Shown here: positions 1 to 7,581 of the stretch, piece by piece | Position numbering within the stretch: position 1 is the stretch's first letter | Layout of the letters: every line of letters starts with the position of its first letter | Assembly: GCF_014203275.1 (NCBI RefSeq) | Contig: NZ_JACHIP010000022.1 | Span: 1-42,465, forward strand | Reading direction: 5' to 3' | Source: Granulicella aggregans | GTDB taxonomy: Bacteria; Acidobacteriota; Terriglobia; Terriglobales; Acidobacteriaceae | DNA length: 42,465 nucleotides | Notes under the pieces: model-generated | The model's database searches: none | Told to the model about the DNA's origin: nothing | The model's input: the letters and a program-made list of their open reading frames with translations, nothing else | Program-made: the position numbers and the translations under genes

Positions 1-2
1 CC

Positions 3-86
3 AACATCGTGAACACGTTGCTCGGAGCGACATCCACCGACGCGGCGAACAGCTCGCTTGCCTCTCTGGACAAGGTTTATGGCTAG
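3..86 (+). CDS. C-terminal fragment of an unidentified protein cut by the window edge
   Basis: An open frame entering from the left edge gives 27 codons and ends at a TAG at 84-86. The tail is rich in Ala, Ser, Thr and Leu, and its last residues read LDKVYG. It is too short to assign to a family. It is called coding only because the frame is open up to the edge and no other frame is better. About 300 bases separate it from the methyltransferase start, and that gap holds repeat R1 and a palindrome. Confidence 0.35.
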   Translation, partial: NIVNTLLGATSTDAANSSLASLDKVYG

Positions 87-275
87 AAGTAAGCCCTTTG
101 CGTAGCGTCACCGTCTCAGGCAGTTCGAAACACGCCAGAAGAGTGAGGGTCACTTCATGGCTTCGTTACTCAACCGCCAAGGCCAAAGGATTTTCGGGTC
201 TCACGGACTGATTGCTCGGTCGGACGATTCTTTCGATAAAGAAAACCTGATCAAGCACAGCGGATCAGACTGCTT

Positions 276-360
276 GAAAGTCGTTGTTTTCGGCAACATC
301 GCCGCTAGCGCATCTGAGCCAGAGCTTCAATGCTTTTTCACGCATGATAATGCGCATTAT
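276..360 (+). repeat. R1, degenerate copy of the ~80-bp inverted-repeat element (forward orientation)
   Basis: The left half resembles the family head (AAAGTCGTTGTTTTCGGCAA) and the right half ends in the TGCTTTTTCACGC-like tail. It belongs to the subgroup whose core ends in CGGCAAC rather than GCGGAAAC, shared with R6 and R9. It lies just upstream of the methyltransferase, so the open frame running back to 157 crosses a repeat and is probably not translated there. Confidence 0.5.
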
Positions 361-366
361 CATGCG
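341..366. promoter_or_regulatory. 26-bp perfect palindrome, candidate operator
   Basis: The half-site CGCATGATAATGC is followed directly by its exact reverse complement, with no spacer. The centre is at 353/354, and the palindrome ends 18 bases before the ATG chosen for the methyltransferase. A dyad of this length immediately before a start codon suits a dimeric repressor site or a hairpin acting on translation. No regulator gene of obvious match lies beside it. Confidence 0.5.
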
Positions 367-384
367 CGGAAAGATGATCGGAAT

Positions 385-1152
385 ATGACGACGACTCAAG
401 GCTTTTATGATGATCTCGCGGAACATTACCACCTCATCTTCGAGGACTGGAGCCGGAGCATTGAAAGACAGGCAGGAATTCTTGGGCCGCTCCTAGAGAG
501 GTACACCGGTCTTTCGGCTCTCAGACTATTGGATTGCTCCTGCGGAATAGGAACGCAGGCCCTCGGGCTTGCCCAGAGAGGTCATACGGTTGTCGCCTCT
601 GATCTCAGCCGCGCCTCCGTTGCACGCGCCCAGCGAGAGGCGAGACGGCTAGGAGTCGAGGTGCAGTTCCATGTGGCGGATATGCGTGAGTTGAATTCGG
701 TCCCGGCGGAAGGATTCGATGTTGTATTGGCTGCAGATAATGCATTGCCCCACCTGCTGTCCGAAGTAGACCTGAGTCGAGCATTCGAGCAGATGGGGAG
801 CAAGCTGAGGCGCGGCGGTACTCTCGCCGCAACCGTCCGGGACTATGACCAACTGATCCAAACCCGTCCGGCCATGCAACCGCCCGCCTTCTTTGGAGCC
901 GCTGGGCAGCGCCGGATCGTTCACCAAGTGTGGGATTGGGATGGAACGGAGTATGACCTACATCTCTACATCTCCTTTGAAACGGCAGTAGGTTGGGTTT
1001 ACAAACACTACATCTCCCGGTACCGTGCGCTCTTGCGAGCTGAGATCTCGGCTTCGTTGGAGAGAGCCGGGTTTACCGGAGTCGAATGGTTGGAACCTCA
1101 AGCGACTTCGTTTTACCAGCCGATAGTTGTCGCAAGGAAGGAGCCGTCTTGA
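385..1152 (+). CDS. class I SAM-dependent methyltransferase
   Basis: The 255-residue product has a Rossmann-type methyltransferase core. Motif I is LDCSCGIGTQ (around residue 50), the acidic strand end is VVASDLS, and motif post-II (VADMREL) is followed by FDVVLAADNALPHL. Its length is normal for small-molecule methyltransferases of the glycine/sarcosine type, but the substrate cannot be read from sequence. The ATG at 385 is chosen because conserved sequence (MTTTQGFYDDLAEHY) begins there. The open frame extends to 157, but that part runs through repeat R1 and a 26-bp palindrome and looks unlike protein. The stop TGA overlaps a TTG that could start the following recombinase. Confidence 0.8.
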   Translation: MTTTQGFYDDLAEHYHLIFEDWSRSIERQAGILGPLLERYTGLSALRLLDCSCGIGTQALGLAQRGHTVVASDLSRASVARAQREARRLGVEVQFHVADMRELNSVPAEGFDVVLAADNALPHLLSEVDLSRAFEQMGSKLRRGGTLAATVRDYDQLIQTRPAMQPPAFFGAAGQRRIVHQVWDWDGTEYDLHLYISFETAVGWVYKHYISRYRALLRAEISASLERAGFTGVEWLEPQATSFYQPIVVARKEPS

Positions 1153-2106
1153 ACTCTCCATTAGTTCTTGCTCCGCTGACTTCCCTGCCCTCGATATTCA
1201 CAGTGCGGCCAGAAGCTCGCACCCGGATGCGTGATTTCTTCAGCTCGCACATCCGCAATCCCAACACCCGACGTGCCTACCGCGAAGCGGTACGGCAGTT
1301 CTCAGAGTTTTGTGCCGAGCATCGCATCGTGGATCTCGCCCAGGTCGAACCGGTCCACGTTGCCGCCTTCGTCGAGACGCAGCTCAAGACTCAATCCGAA
1401 CCCACGGTGAAACTCCGGCTGGCGGCGTTGCGGATGCTCTTCGACTGGATGGTCGTGGGCCAGGCTATCCCCATGAACCCAGCCCACGCAGTCCGTGGGC
1501 CAAAGCACTCGCAACGGCGCGGCAAGACGCCGGTGCTGCAGGCGGACGAAGCCCGCACCCTGATCGACGCGATCGAGCACCACTTCCCTGCCCGGTCTGC
1601 GCGCCCACGCCCTGATCGGCCTGATGGTCTACACCTTCGCCCGCGTAGGCGCGGCCATCTCGATGCGTGTTGAGGACTTCTTTGTGCAGGGACGCCGCGG
1701 TTGGGTCCGCCTCCATGAGAAGGGGGGCAAGGAACACGAGATGCCGACCCACCATAATCTGGACCGCTATCTGGAGGAATACATCGCGGCTGCCGGCATC
1801 GGCGAGGACCGCAAAGAGCCGATGTTTCGCACGACCAGGGGCCGCTCAGGAGAGCTGACCACCAATCCCCTGCTACAGTCCGACGTATGGCGCATGATCC
1901 GTCGACGGGCGCTGGCGACCGGAATCAAGACCGAGATCGGTTGCCACACGTTCCGGGCGACGGGCATCACGGCTTACCTCAAGAATGGCGGCAGGTTGGA
2001 GATCGCTCAGCAAATGGCAGCCCACGAATCGGCTCGAACGACGGGGGTTTACGACCGAAGGAGCGATGAGGTTTCGTTAGATGAAATAGAGCGAATGGGA
2101 ATTTGA
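1149..2106 (+). pseudogene. tyrosine recombinase (XerC/XerD-like integrase) broken by a frameshift
   Basis: Two overlapping frames together give a complete phage-integrase-family protein of about 318 residues. The first part carries the SAM-like DNA-binding domain (TRRAYREAVRQFSEFCAEH). The second carries the catalytic domain with Arg in ARVGAA, the HTFRATG box and a final Tyr in TTGVYDRR. The break lies at about 1577-1590. Removing one C from the CACCAC run would restore a continuous reading, IEHTSLPGLRAHALIGLMVY, matching the family. The TTG at 1149 overlaps the methyltransferase stop. Family members are site-specific recombinases; this copy should be inactive unless the frame is rescued. 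It is not closely similar to the intact recombinase at 40 kb. Confidence 0.8.
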
Positions 2107-2251
2107 GATGTCGCTAATGAGCTCTGGGGGCACATAAGGTCCAGTGCTATGGCCGTCACATAGGATTGTTCAGCGATATACAACCAGCCGAGCTTCAGAT
2201 CTGGTTGCTCCAAAACCCAGCCAGTATCTGACGATCAAAGAGGAGATCTTA

Positions 2252-2563
2252 GTGGCTCGCACGCATGGACATGGCAACCCCGATTGGACAAGGGATGAAA
2301 CGATCCTTGCCCTAGCTCTCTATTTGGAGACTGGTGAAGCTGTCCCGTCGAAGAAGGACCCGCGTGTTCAAAGGCTATCCTCAACATTGCGAGCACTTCC
2401 CTATCACGCAGAAGCTGCCCGGCGAGAGACGTTTCGCAATCCGGACGGGGTCGCTTTTAAGCTCCAAAATCAGTTAATTGAAGCCCTAAGTGCCCTGGCA
2501 TCGTGGACTGGGAAGCAAAACCTTGGGTCTGAAGCCTTTTTTAAGGCGTCTCAAGAGTCTTGA
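2252..2563 (+). pseudogene. N-terminal fragment of an HNH endonuclease-like protein
   Basis: The 103-residue product starts with the typical opening of a family of HNH restriction-like endonucleases: HGHGNPDWTRDETILAL, then RVQRLSSTLRALPYH and RNPDGVAFKLQN. In the family this N-terminal domain is followed by a linker and a C-terminal HNH nuclease domain. Here the sequence diverges right after FKLQN and stops about 35 residues later, so the nuclease part is missing. The GTG at 2252 is chosen because AGAGGAG lies just upstream and the recognisable sequence begins there; the open frame reaches back to 2144. It is likely a remnant of a defence gene. Confidence 0.6.
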
Positions 2564-2587
2564 ACGCGTTCCGGAGAGTCACCCAAA

Positions 2588-3494
2588 GTGCTCCAGATCT
2601 CTCGGTCCATGGCAGAAGTGTTGCCGAGTCCCTTGCCTGTAGCCACACTCCGAAGACTTCCCGGGACGGCTCTGGTTCTGAGTAGAGCGCAAATGACGCA
2701 GCGAGACGCGGACTTTCTGCTTACGGCCTATGAAGAGGCACTGACGCGAATCATTGCAACGGACCGTGAGTTAGGCTTTCTTCTTTCCAGTCGGAAGTTC
2801 CGACAGCTTAACCCGCCCCGGTGCGGCGGCGGCTCAACTTCAAGAGCTATATAGTGCGGTAGCGGGCAGCCAAAAGTCCGTCATACCTCTCTCAAAGCCA
2901 ATTGCAGATCAGGTCGTATTCGAGGGCAGCGCCCCCAAGACGCCCATGCCTAGTAGCGACGCTGATTCAATATTGGGTCAACTCTATCGTCTGTCGACCG
3001 GACAGGATTCAGGCGGTTCGCAGCCGCTGCACGCCGAATCCGGCCCAGAGCGTATGAATTTCTTCGGCGATCAACTGCTTGCGCTCAGCATGAAAATTGG
3101 AGACGATATTTCCTCCTGCCGCACATGCAGCCGCTATCGTTCGAACAAAATACTTCTGGATGCATTCGATCTGCTTCCCGACGGCCCGACGCGTGAGCAC
3201 GTATTAGACCAGCTCGCTCTGAATCTAGCTTCTGATCAACTTCAGACAGACATGCCTTCCGTATGGGCGATTTATTTCAATGTCCTGCTCAACATGTCAC
3301 GCACCGTAACGCCCGCTCAACAGAAAATGCTCCTTGAATACAAACGGAGCAAGATTTACCCTCCGTTCGTCCCTCGGACTATGCAATCAGAGATACGGCA
3401 GGCAATTCGACATTCACAGAATCGGATCATGCTGGCCTACGCAAGTGTCGATGAGATGATCGACGCACCTTTCTCATCTCCTTACCTGAACTGA
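2588..3494 (+). pseudogene. hypothetical protein interrupted by a frameshift
   Basis: Two open frames, 2588-2854 and one running through 2946-3494, look like halves of one gene. After RKFRQLN (about 2812) the first frame degenerates into a Gly/Ser stretch. The neighbouring frame continues with plausible protein (PGAAAAQLQELYSAV) before the ATG at 2946. Without the shift the product would be about 300 residues. The second half is soluble and alpha-helical looking, with two CxxC-like cysteines (SCRTCSRY). I do not recognise a family. The gene may instead be two separate genes, but the ATG at 2946 has no clear ribosome site. Confidence 0.45.
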
Positions 3495-4116
3495 ACTCGC
3501 CCTCTTGACAAGAGTCTTTCAAATTCTGTCGGCTACCGCATCGGCGAGGCAGAGGCTCTATGCGCACCGTGGTCGAATCAGAGATCGGGGTATCGGGAAG
3601 TGTGTAGTAAAACTGCTCAGCCCTGAGGTTTCCGCCAGGATTGTCTTGATAATTTTCTTGCAGTTCATGGGGCACGGGGGGGAACTCTGCATACGTCACT
3701 TCTACGTTACCCACTCGATCTCTCTTCTTGCTGGCCCATGTCAACGGAGCACCACACCCATCGCACAAGATTTGCAAACGGGTGTTATCGAGCCAAGTGG
3801 CCCTCACAGGCCAAGCACCAGAGATCTCGAAAGCTATTTGATCCGTTACGATTCGATCTCCTGGCTTTTTGTTGAAAGCTGCCGATCCCTTGGTGAGATA
3901 AACGAAGATCCATGGGCTTGTCAGGGCCGCGTTGGTGCTTTCGCGAAGGACCGTGACGCGAGAGCTCCCATCCTGGTTGATCGTTGAAGAATCGATAGAT
4001 TCCATTTTGGAAGTGGGTGTGTACCGGCACCCGGTGGCGAAAAGCAGTGAAAGGCCGACGAGGTTTATCAGCTTGTTCCTGAGCTGTTCCCGGCCCTCTT
4101 GCGGCTTTGATCCCAT
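3427..4116 (-). CDS. putative lipoprotein of unknown function
   Basis: The 229-residue product has a basic N-terminus, a hydrophobic segment (LINLVGLSLLF) and a lipobox ATGC. It is therefore probably exported and lipidated at Cys30. The mature part contains a CDGC pair (about residue 115) but no domain I recognise. The ATG at 4116 is used because TTTGAGG stands just before it. The last ~22 codons overlap the convergent gene ending at 3494, and the basic tail there looks less like real protein, so the true stop may have been lost. Repeat R2 lies 39 bases upstream of the start. Confidence 0.55.
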   Translation of the reverse strand: MGSKPQEGREQLRNKLINLVGLSLLFATGCRYTPTSKMESIDSSTINQDGSSRVTVLRESTNAALTSPWIFVYLTKGSAAFNKKPGDRIVTDQIAFEISGAWPVRATWLDNTRLQILCDGCGAPLTWASKKRDRVGNVEVTYAEFPPVPHELQENYQDNPGGNLRAEQFYYTLPDTPISDSTTVRIEPLPRRCGSRQNLKDSCQEGEFSSGKEMRKVRRSSHRHLRRPA

Positions 4117-4154
4117 CCTCAAATACTAATAGGCGGCTTAGAAGAGCCAAACGC

Positions 4155-4238
4155 CCGCAAAGTCGGTGTTTGCGGAAACTTCGCCGGTCCGGAGGATTTG
4201 GCGAGGCCGAAACTTCCGCAAATGCCGTTTTGCGGGAG
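4155..4238 (+). repeat. R2, full-length copy of the ~80-bp inverted-repeat element (forward)
   Basis: This is a type copy of the family. The head contains AAAGTCGGTGTTTGCGGAAA and the tail contains CGAAACTTCCGCAAATGCCG and then TTTTGCGGGA. Head and tail are about 30-bp imperfect inverted repeats of each other, the head carrying one extra base. A ~24-bp middle includes GGTCCGGAGGATTTGGCG. R4 and R8 match it over their full length, middle included. It lies 44 bases beyond the stop of the minus-strand gene at 4283-4744, in the same relative position as repeats in the 33-42 kb array. Confidence 0.85.
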
Positions 4239-4282
4239 GCCATCATAGCAATCTCACGCTCGTGCCTGGATCGCTGGCAGTC

Positions 4283-4744
4283 CTACTCTTTAGGCGCGGA
4301 AACGGTCACGTTTCGGATGAAGGAGTAAGGGGTTGGATTCTCACCCCATCCCTTTCCAGCTGCATTCGCCAACTTCGAGAGTCTGGTGATATCGGTCTGA
4401 CGGATTGAATCGGTAACCTAAAACCGCGTCCTGTCTAACGCCATAGCTTCGATTGTCCGCAAGTATTCAGACAATGCAGCTGCCTCCACCAAGACCTTAC
4501 CCTATCCAGCCCAGTGGCGATCTTGACCGTTCTTCTTTATGCCAGAGACCTAAAAGGACTCGCCGGTCTCCATATCTGTGTAATTGCCCCCCGACTCACC
4601 GCGTCGCTGGCCCTTCAACTTCATCAAACCTCGCCCGTCGAAGTACACGGTTCGGCCAGTTTTTGATGTACTACCGTAGCCGATCCAAGCCGGACCGTTA
4701 TCCGAATGACCGCTCTTAAGCTCTATGTAACGGAGAGTCTTCAT
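4283..4744 (-). pseudogene. small conserved hypothetical protein with three in-frame TAG codons
   Basis: The frame opens with MKTLRYIELKSGHSDNG and reads through to a TAG at 4283-4285, giving 153 codons plus the stop. It is interrupted by TAG at 4550-4552, 4502-4504 and 4418-4420. Sequence on both sides of the stops stays in frame and keeps the pattern of a small hypothetical family I recall (VSGIKKNGQDRHWAG). In some databases that family is wrongly labelled as deoxyxylulose-phosphate synthase. The first TAG stands where the family has Trp. No frameshift is needed. It is most simply a decaying gene, though all three interruptions being TAG is notable. Repeat R2 follows its final stop. Confidence 0.65.
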
Positions 4745-4800
4745 AGTCTTGAGTTTGGCCCAGGATCAATCCTTCACACCAAGCCGTCTTCCAGTTCTTT

Positions 4801-4872
4801 CCGCGAAGTCGGTGTTTTGGGAAAGAACGCAGTCCCAGCCCCCGGACGGGTCGAACTTTCCGCAATCACCGG
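4801..4872 (+). repeat. R3, inverted-repeat element whose right end abuts the IS30 element
   Basis: The head reads CGAAGTCGGTGTTTTGGGAA and the tail reads GAACTTTCCGCAATCACCGG, ending exactly where the IS30 terminal repeat begins. The usual final part of the tail (CGTTTTGCGGGA) is absent. On the far side of the IS the sequence resumes with CCGGTGTTTGCGG, the head of R4. Rejoined without the IS, the junction would form a 22-bp palindrome with one mismatched pair, centred on CCGG. Confidence 0.7.
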
Positions 4873-6086
4873 CGGTCTCAACTGGTCGATGCAACACTAT
4901 CTGATTTGGAGGTGGTGTTGATGAGACAAGGCAGACGGCATGGTCTATCTGTTGAGCAGAAGGCTGATATCTGGCGGCGTTGGAAGTTGGGGGAGTCGTT
5001 GCATGAGATTGGTCGTGCCTTCGACAAGGATCATGGTTCGATTCAGTTCCTACTATCGAAATACGGTGGGATCGCTCCGGCGATCCGTCGACGCTCGGAC
5101 CGAGCTCTTACGCTGGCTGAGCGGGAAGAGATCTCCCGAGGCATCGTCTCCGGCTCGTCGGTCCGCGAGATCGCCAGAGGACTACGACGAGCTGCGTCGA
5201 CGGTAAGCCGGGAGGTGACACGTCACGGCGGCAGGACGGTGTATCGAGCCAGCGAAGCTGACGACCGCGCCTGGAAGTCAGCTCTGCGGCCTAAACTATA
5301 CTGGCTTGCCAGGCACAGGCGGCTGCGCTTGATCGTGGCCAGTAAACTGATGGAGAACTGGTCGCCCGAACAGATCTCCGGCTGGTTGAAGAGACGATAT
5401 CACCGCAACGAGAGCATGCGCGTGTCACACGAGACTATCTATCGCAGCTTGTTCATCCAGGCGCGAGGAGCGCTGAAGAAAGAGTTGGTACAGCATCTGC
5501 GATCCAGGCGGCAGATTCGCCGCTCGATCCATGCTAAGGCTGCCGGACAGTCCCGAGGTCAGATCGTCGATGCCATCTCCATCAGTGAACGGCCTGCAGA
5601 GATCGAAGATCGCGCCATCCCTGGTCACTGGGAGGGAGACCTGCTCAGCGGCTCCGGCAACAGTCACATCGCGACTCTGGTGGAACGGCACTCGCGCTTC
5701 ACCATCCTGGTGAAGGTTCCCAGCAAGGAAACAGCCGCCGTCGTCGAGGCGCTGACTCGGCAGGTTCGTAGACTACCCGCATCTCTTAGGCGCTCGTTGA
5801 CGTGGGATCGCGGGCTTGAGATGGCGAAGCATAAGACCTTCACCGTCGCGACGAAGGTAGACGTCTACTTCTGCGATCCGCAGAGCCCATGGCAGCGCGG
5901 TACAAACGAGAACACCAACGGACTTCTAAGACAGTACTTCCCAAGGAAGACAGACCTCTCTGGCTACTCTCAGGCAGATCTCGACAAAGTAGCGAAGCAG
6001 CTCAATCAGCGCCCACGAAAGACCTTGGACTTTGAAACTCCAGCGAGTAGACTTCACGCCAGTGTTGCATCGACCAGTTGAGACCG
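4873..6086 (+). mobile_element. complete IS30-family insertion sequence, 1214 bp
   Basis: The element has perfect 26-bp terminal inverted repeats at 4873-4898 and 6061-6086; the outer end reads CGGTCTCAACTGGTCGATGC. A direct CCGG at 4869-4872 and 6087-6090 is a plausible 4-bp target duplication, although it is itself palindromic. The single transposase gene is intact, so the element may be active. It lies inside the inverted-repeat family (between R3 and R4), which fits the known preference of IS30-type elements for palindromic targets. A partial matching end is found at 6801-6820. Confidence 0.93.
4921..6081 (+). CDS. IS30-family transposase
   Basis: The 386-residue product is full length for the family. 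An N-terminal helix-turn-helix (about residues 5-40) and a second one (LTLAEREEISRGIVSG to TVSREVTRHGG) precede the rve/DDE domain. Catalytic acids are visible as GHWEGDLL (D), LTWDRGLEM (D) and GTNENTNGLLRQYFP (E). It cuts and joins the ends of its own IS. The ATG at 4921 is preceded by GGAGGT at 7-8 bases spacing; an upstream TTG at 4906 is less likely. The stop at 6081 lies inside the right terminal repeat. Confidence 0.95.
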   Translation: MRQGRRHGLSVEQKADIWRRWKLGESLHEIGRAFDKDHGSIQFLLSKYGGIAPAIRRRSDRALTLAEREEISRGIVSGSSVREIARGLRRAASTVSREVTRHGGRTVYRASEADDRAWKSALRPKLYWLARHRRLRLIVASKLMENWSPEQISGWLKRRYHRNESMRVSHETIYRSLFIQARGALKKELVQHLRSRRQIRRSIHAKAAGQSRGQIVDAISISERPAEIEDRAIPGHWEGDLLSGSGNSHIATLVERHSRFTILVKVPSKETAAVVEALTRQVRRLPASLRRSLTWDRGLEMAKHKTFTVATKVDVYFCDPQSPWQRGTNENTNGLLRQYFPRKTDLSGYSQADLDKVAKQLNQRPRKTLDFETPASRLHASVASTS

Positions 6087-6162
6087 CCGGTGTTTGCGGA
6101 AACTTCGCAGGTCCGGACGATTTTGGGGAGCCGAAACTTCCGCAAATGCCGTTTTTCGTGAG
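6087..6162 (+). repeat. R4, inverted-repeat element to the right of the IS30
   Basis: It starts CCGGTGTTTGCGGAAACTTC at the IS boundary, has the shared middle (GGTCCGGACGATTTTGGGGA) and ends CCGCAAATGCCGTTTTTCG. It is closest to R2 and R8. The outer ~10 bases of its head (CGCAAAGTCG in R2) are replaced by the IS junction. Confidence 0.8.
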
Positions 6163-6174
6163 TCTAAATATGAG

Positions 6175-6726
6175 GTGAGAAAATCTCTCGTGCTCAAACG
6201 AATCTACGCCTCGACCATGTCTTCTTTGGTTTTGTTAATTCCTGCTGCACACTGCCAATCCGTTCAACCCCGAATCGCCGCCGCGACCTTCGCTCTCATA
6301 CCCGCATTGACCCCGTCCCCAGAACAAAGACCCTCGCCGAATGTGCAGGCGTCGAAGGATGAAGCCGAGATTCAAGCGTGCACACTCACCATGGGCACCA
6401 TTACACGCATGCTGCAGGCTGCCCAAGAGTTGTTTCTGTTGAAGCCCGATGCCGATGATCGGAAAGATAACGCCGACGACAGCAAAGCCGAGCAGTCGCT
6501 CGACCAGCAAACCGCTGGGCTCGCTAAGCGTCCCCAGATCGTTGCTGTCCTGGGTAAGTATGGCTTCACACCGCGCACGTACACCGTCGCCTTCTATGCA
6601 TATCTCTCTGCCCGAGAAGATACGGTGACTAAGGCGCACGTGAACCAAGCGAACATCGCTCTTGTCCGGGCGCACAAAAAAGAGATTGACCAACTTATGA
6701 ACAAATACGTGTACCCGTACTGGTGA
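6175..6726 (+). CDS. hypothetical secreted protein
   Basis: The 183-residue product starts with a basic N-terminus and a hydrophobic stretch (MSSLVLLIPAAHCQS), consistent with a Sec signal peptide cleaved near residue 30. The mature part is soluble and charged, with an Asp/Lys-rich stretch (KPDADDRKDNADDSKAEQ) in the middle. A helical C-terminal half includes QIVAVLGKYGFTPRTYTVAFYAYLSARE. I do not recognise the family. The open frame extends back to 6094 through repeat R4, so the GTG at 6175 (preceded by GAGG) or the ATG at 6217 is the likely start. It sits just inside the R4 boundary, as a cassette-type gene would. Confidence 0.55.
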   Translation: MRKSLVLKRIYASTMSSLVLLIPAAHCQSVQPRIAAATFALIPALTPSPEQRPSPNVQASKDEAEIQACTLTMGTITRMLQAAQELFLLKPDADDRKDNADDSKAEQSLDQQTAGLAKRPQIVAVLGKYGFTPRTYTVAFYAYLSAREDTVTKAHVNQANIALVRAHKKEIDQLMNKYVYPYW

Positions 6727-6800
6727 CGACGGAGTGCTCATCTAGCGAACGAATTACTGAACGGAGCACTGCTCTGTTCGGTTACTCCCAAAAGTCGTGG

Positions 6801-6820
6801 CGGTCTCAACCGGTCGATGG
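6801..6820 (+). repeat. solitary IS30-type terminal repeat remnant
   Basis: The 20 bases CGGTCTCAACCGGTCGATGG match the outer end of the IS30 terminal repeat at 4873 in 18 positions. No transposase follows. It is preceded by CAAAAGTCGTGG, which resembles a repeat-family head. It coincides with the point where the TetR gene loses its N-terminus, so an element or its deletion probably removed that part. Confidence 0.6.
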
Positions 6821-7332
6821 GTTCCTGCGCCGCTTTGCCTACGGCGCAGGCACTTTCGTGGACACTCAGGGTCGCAAAGGCGACCTTCTACCGGCACTTT
6901 CCAAGCAAAGATGACCTCATGATCGCATATCTTGAATATCGCGACCGATCATTTTTTGAGTATCTCGATAGTCCTGCGCCGGCCGCAGACATTCATGAGG
7001 CGTTAGCCAGGATCGAACGCGTTGTGAATCGAGTCGATATCATCGGATGCCCGTTCCTACGGATCGCATCCGAGTACCCGGATTTCAACCACCCTTTTCA
7101 TCGCATAGCGGTCGAACACGAAGACAAGTTTCGTGCCTATCTCATGAATTTGCTGAAGACATTTGCCTTCGACAAGAGAACGGTGGCTGCGGCCTTACTG
7201 AGCGTCGTCGATGGTGGCCTCACCACGAGAATGCTCTATGGAACATCGAAAGAGGTTCCCATTGTCGCGCCTGCTGAGGCAGTGCTCAAGAGCTTTAAGA
7301 GCGCACGAAACGCGATGAAGTCTACTACCTGA
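6817..7332 (+). pseudogene. TetR-family transcriptional regulator lacking its N-terminus
   Basis: From about residue 20 the sequence reads VAKATFYRHFPSKDDLMIAYLEYRD, which is the recognition helix and following turn of a TetR DNA-binding domain. A ligand-binding domain of normal length follows to 7332. The usual first 30-35 residues (helices 1 and 2 of the DNA-binding domain) are missing. They are replaced by unrelated codons starting in the solitary IS30 end at 6801-6820. The protein could not bind DNA normally. No functional promoter or target is evident nearby. Confidence 0.7.
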
Positions 7333-7581
7333 GCTACCCATGCTGAGGGGGTACTTGTGAAAACCTGATCGCACCTGAGAAGTAGAGCTATCGGGTGGCA
7401 GAGGCCGGTCTGCTGCGTCGGCGGAGGATCAGCTGTTTGGGTTGCTGAGAGAATGTCAGTATAGGACCTTTGAATAACTCGTAGTAGTCGGTGCGGTGGG
7501 AATGTGTGAAATCGCTGCACTTGCGATTTCCAAGGACTGTGGGAAGAGAGGGAAACGGCTTTATGTTTTCCTCGCTTTCCA

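Noticed and set aside
157..384. N-terminal extension of the methyltransferase
   Set aside because: The open frame from 157 crosses repeat R1 and a 26-bp perfect palindrome and has no conserved sequence; the family starts near the ATG at 385.
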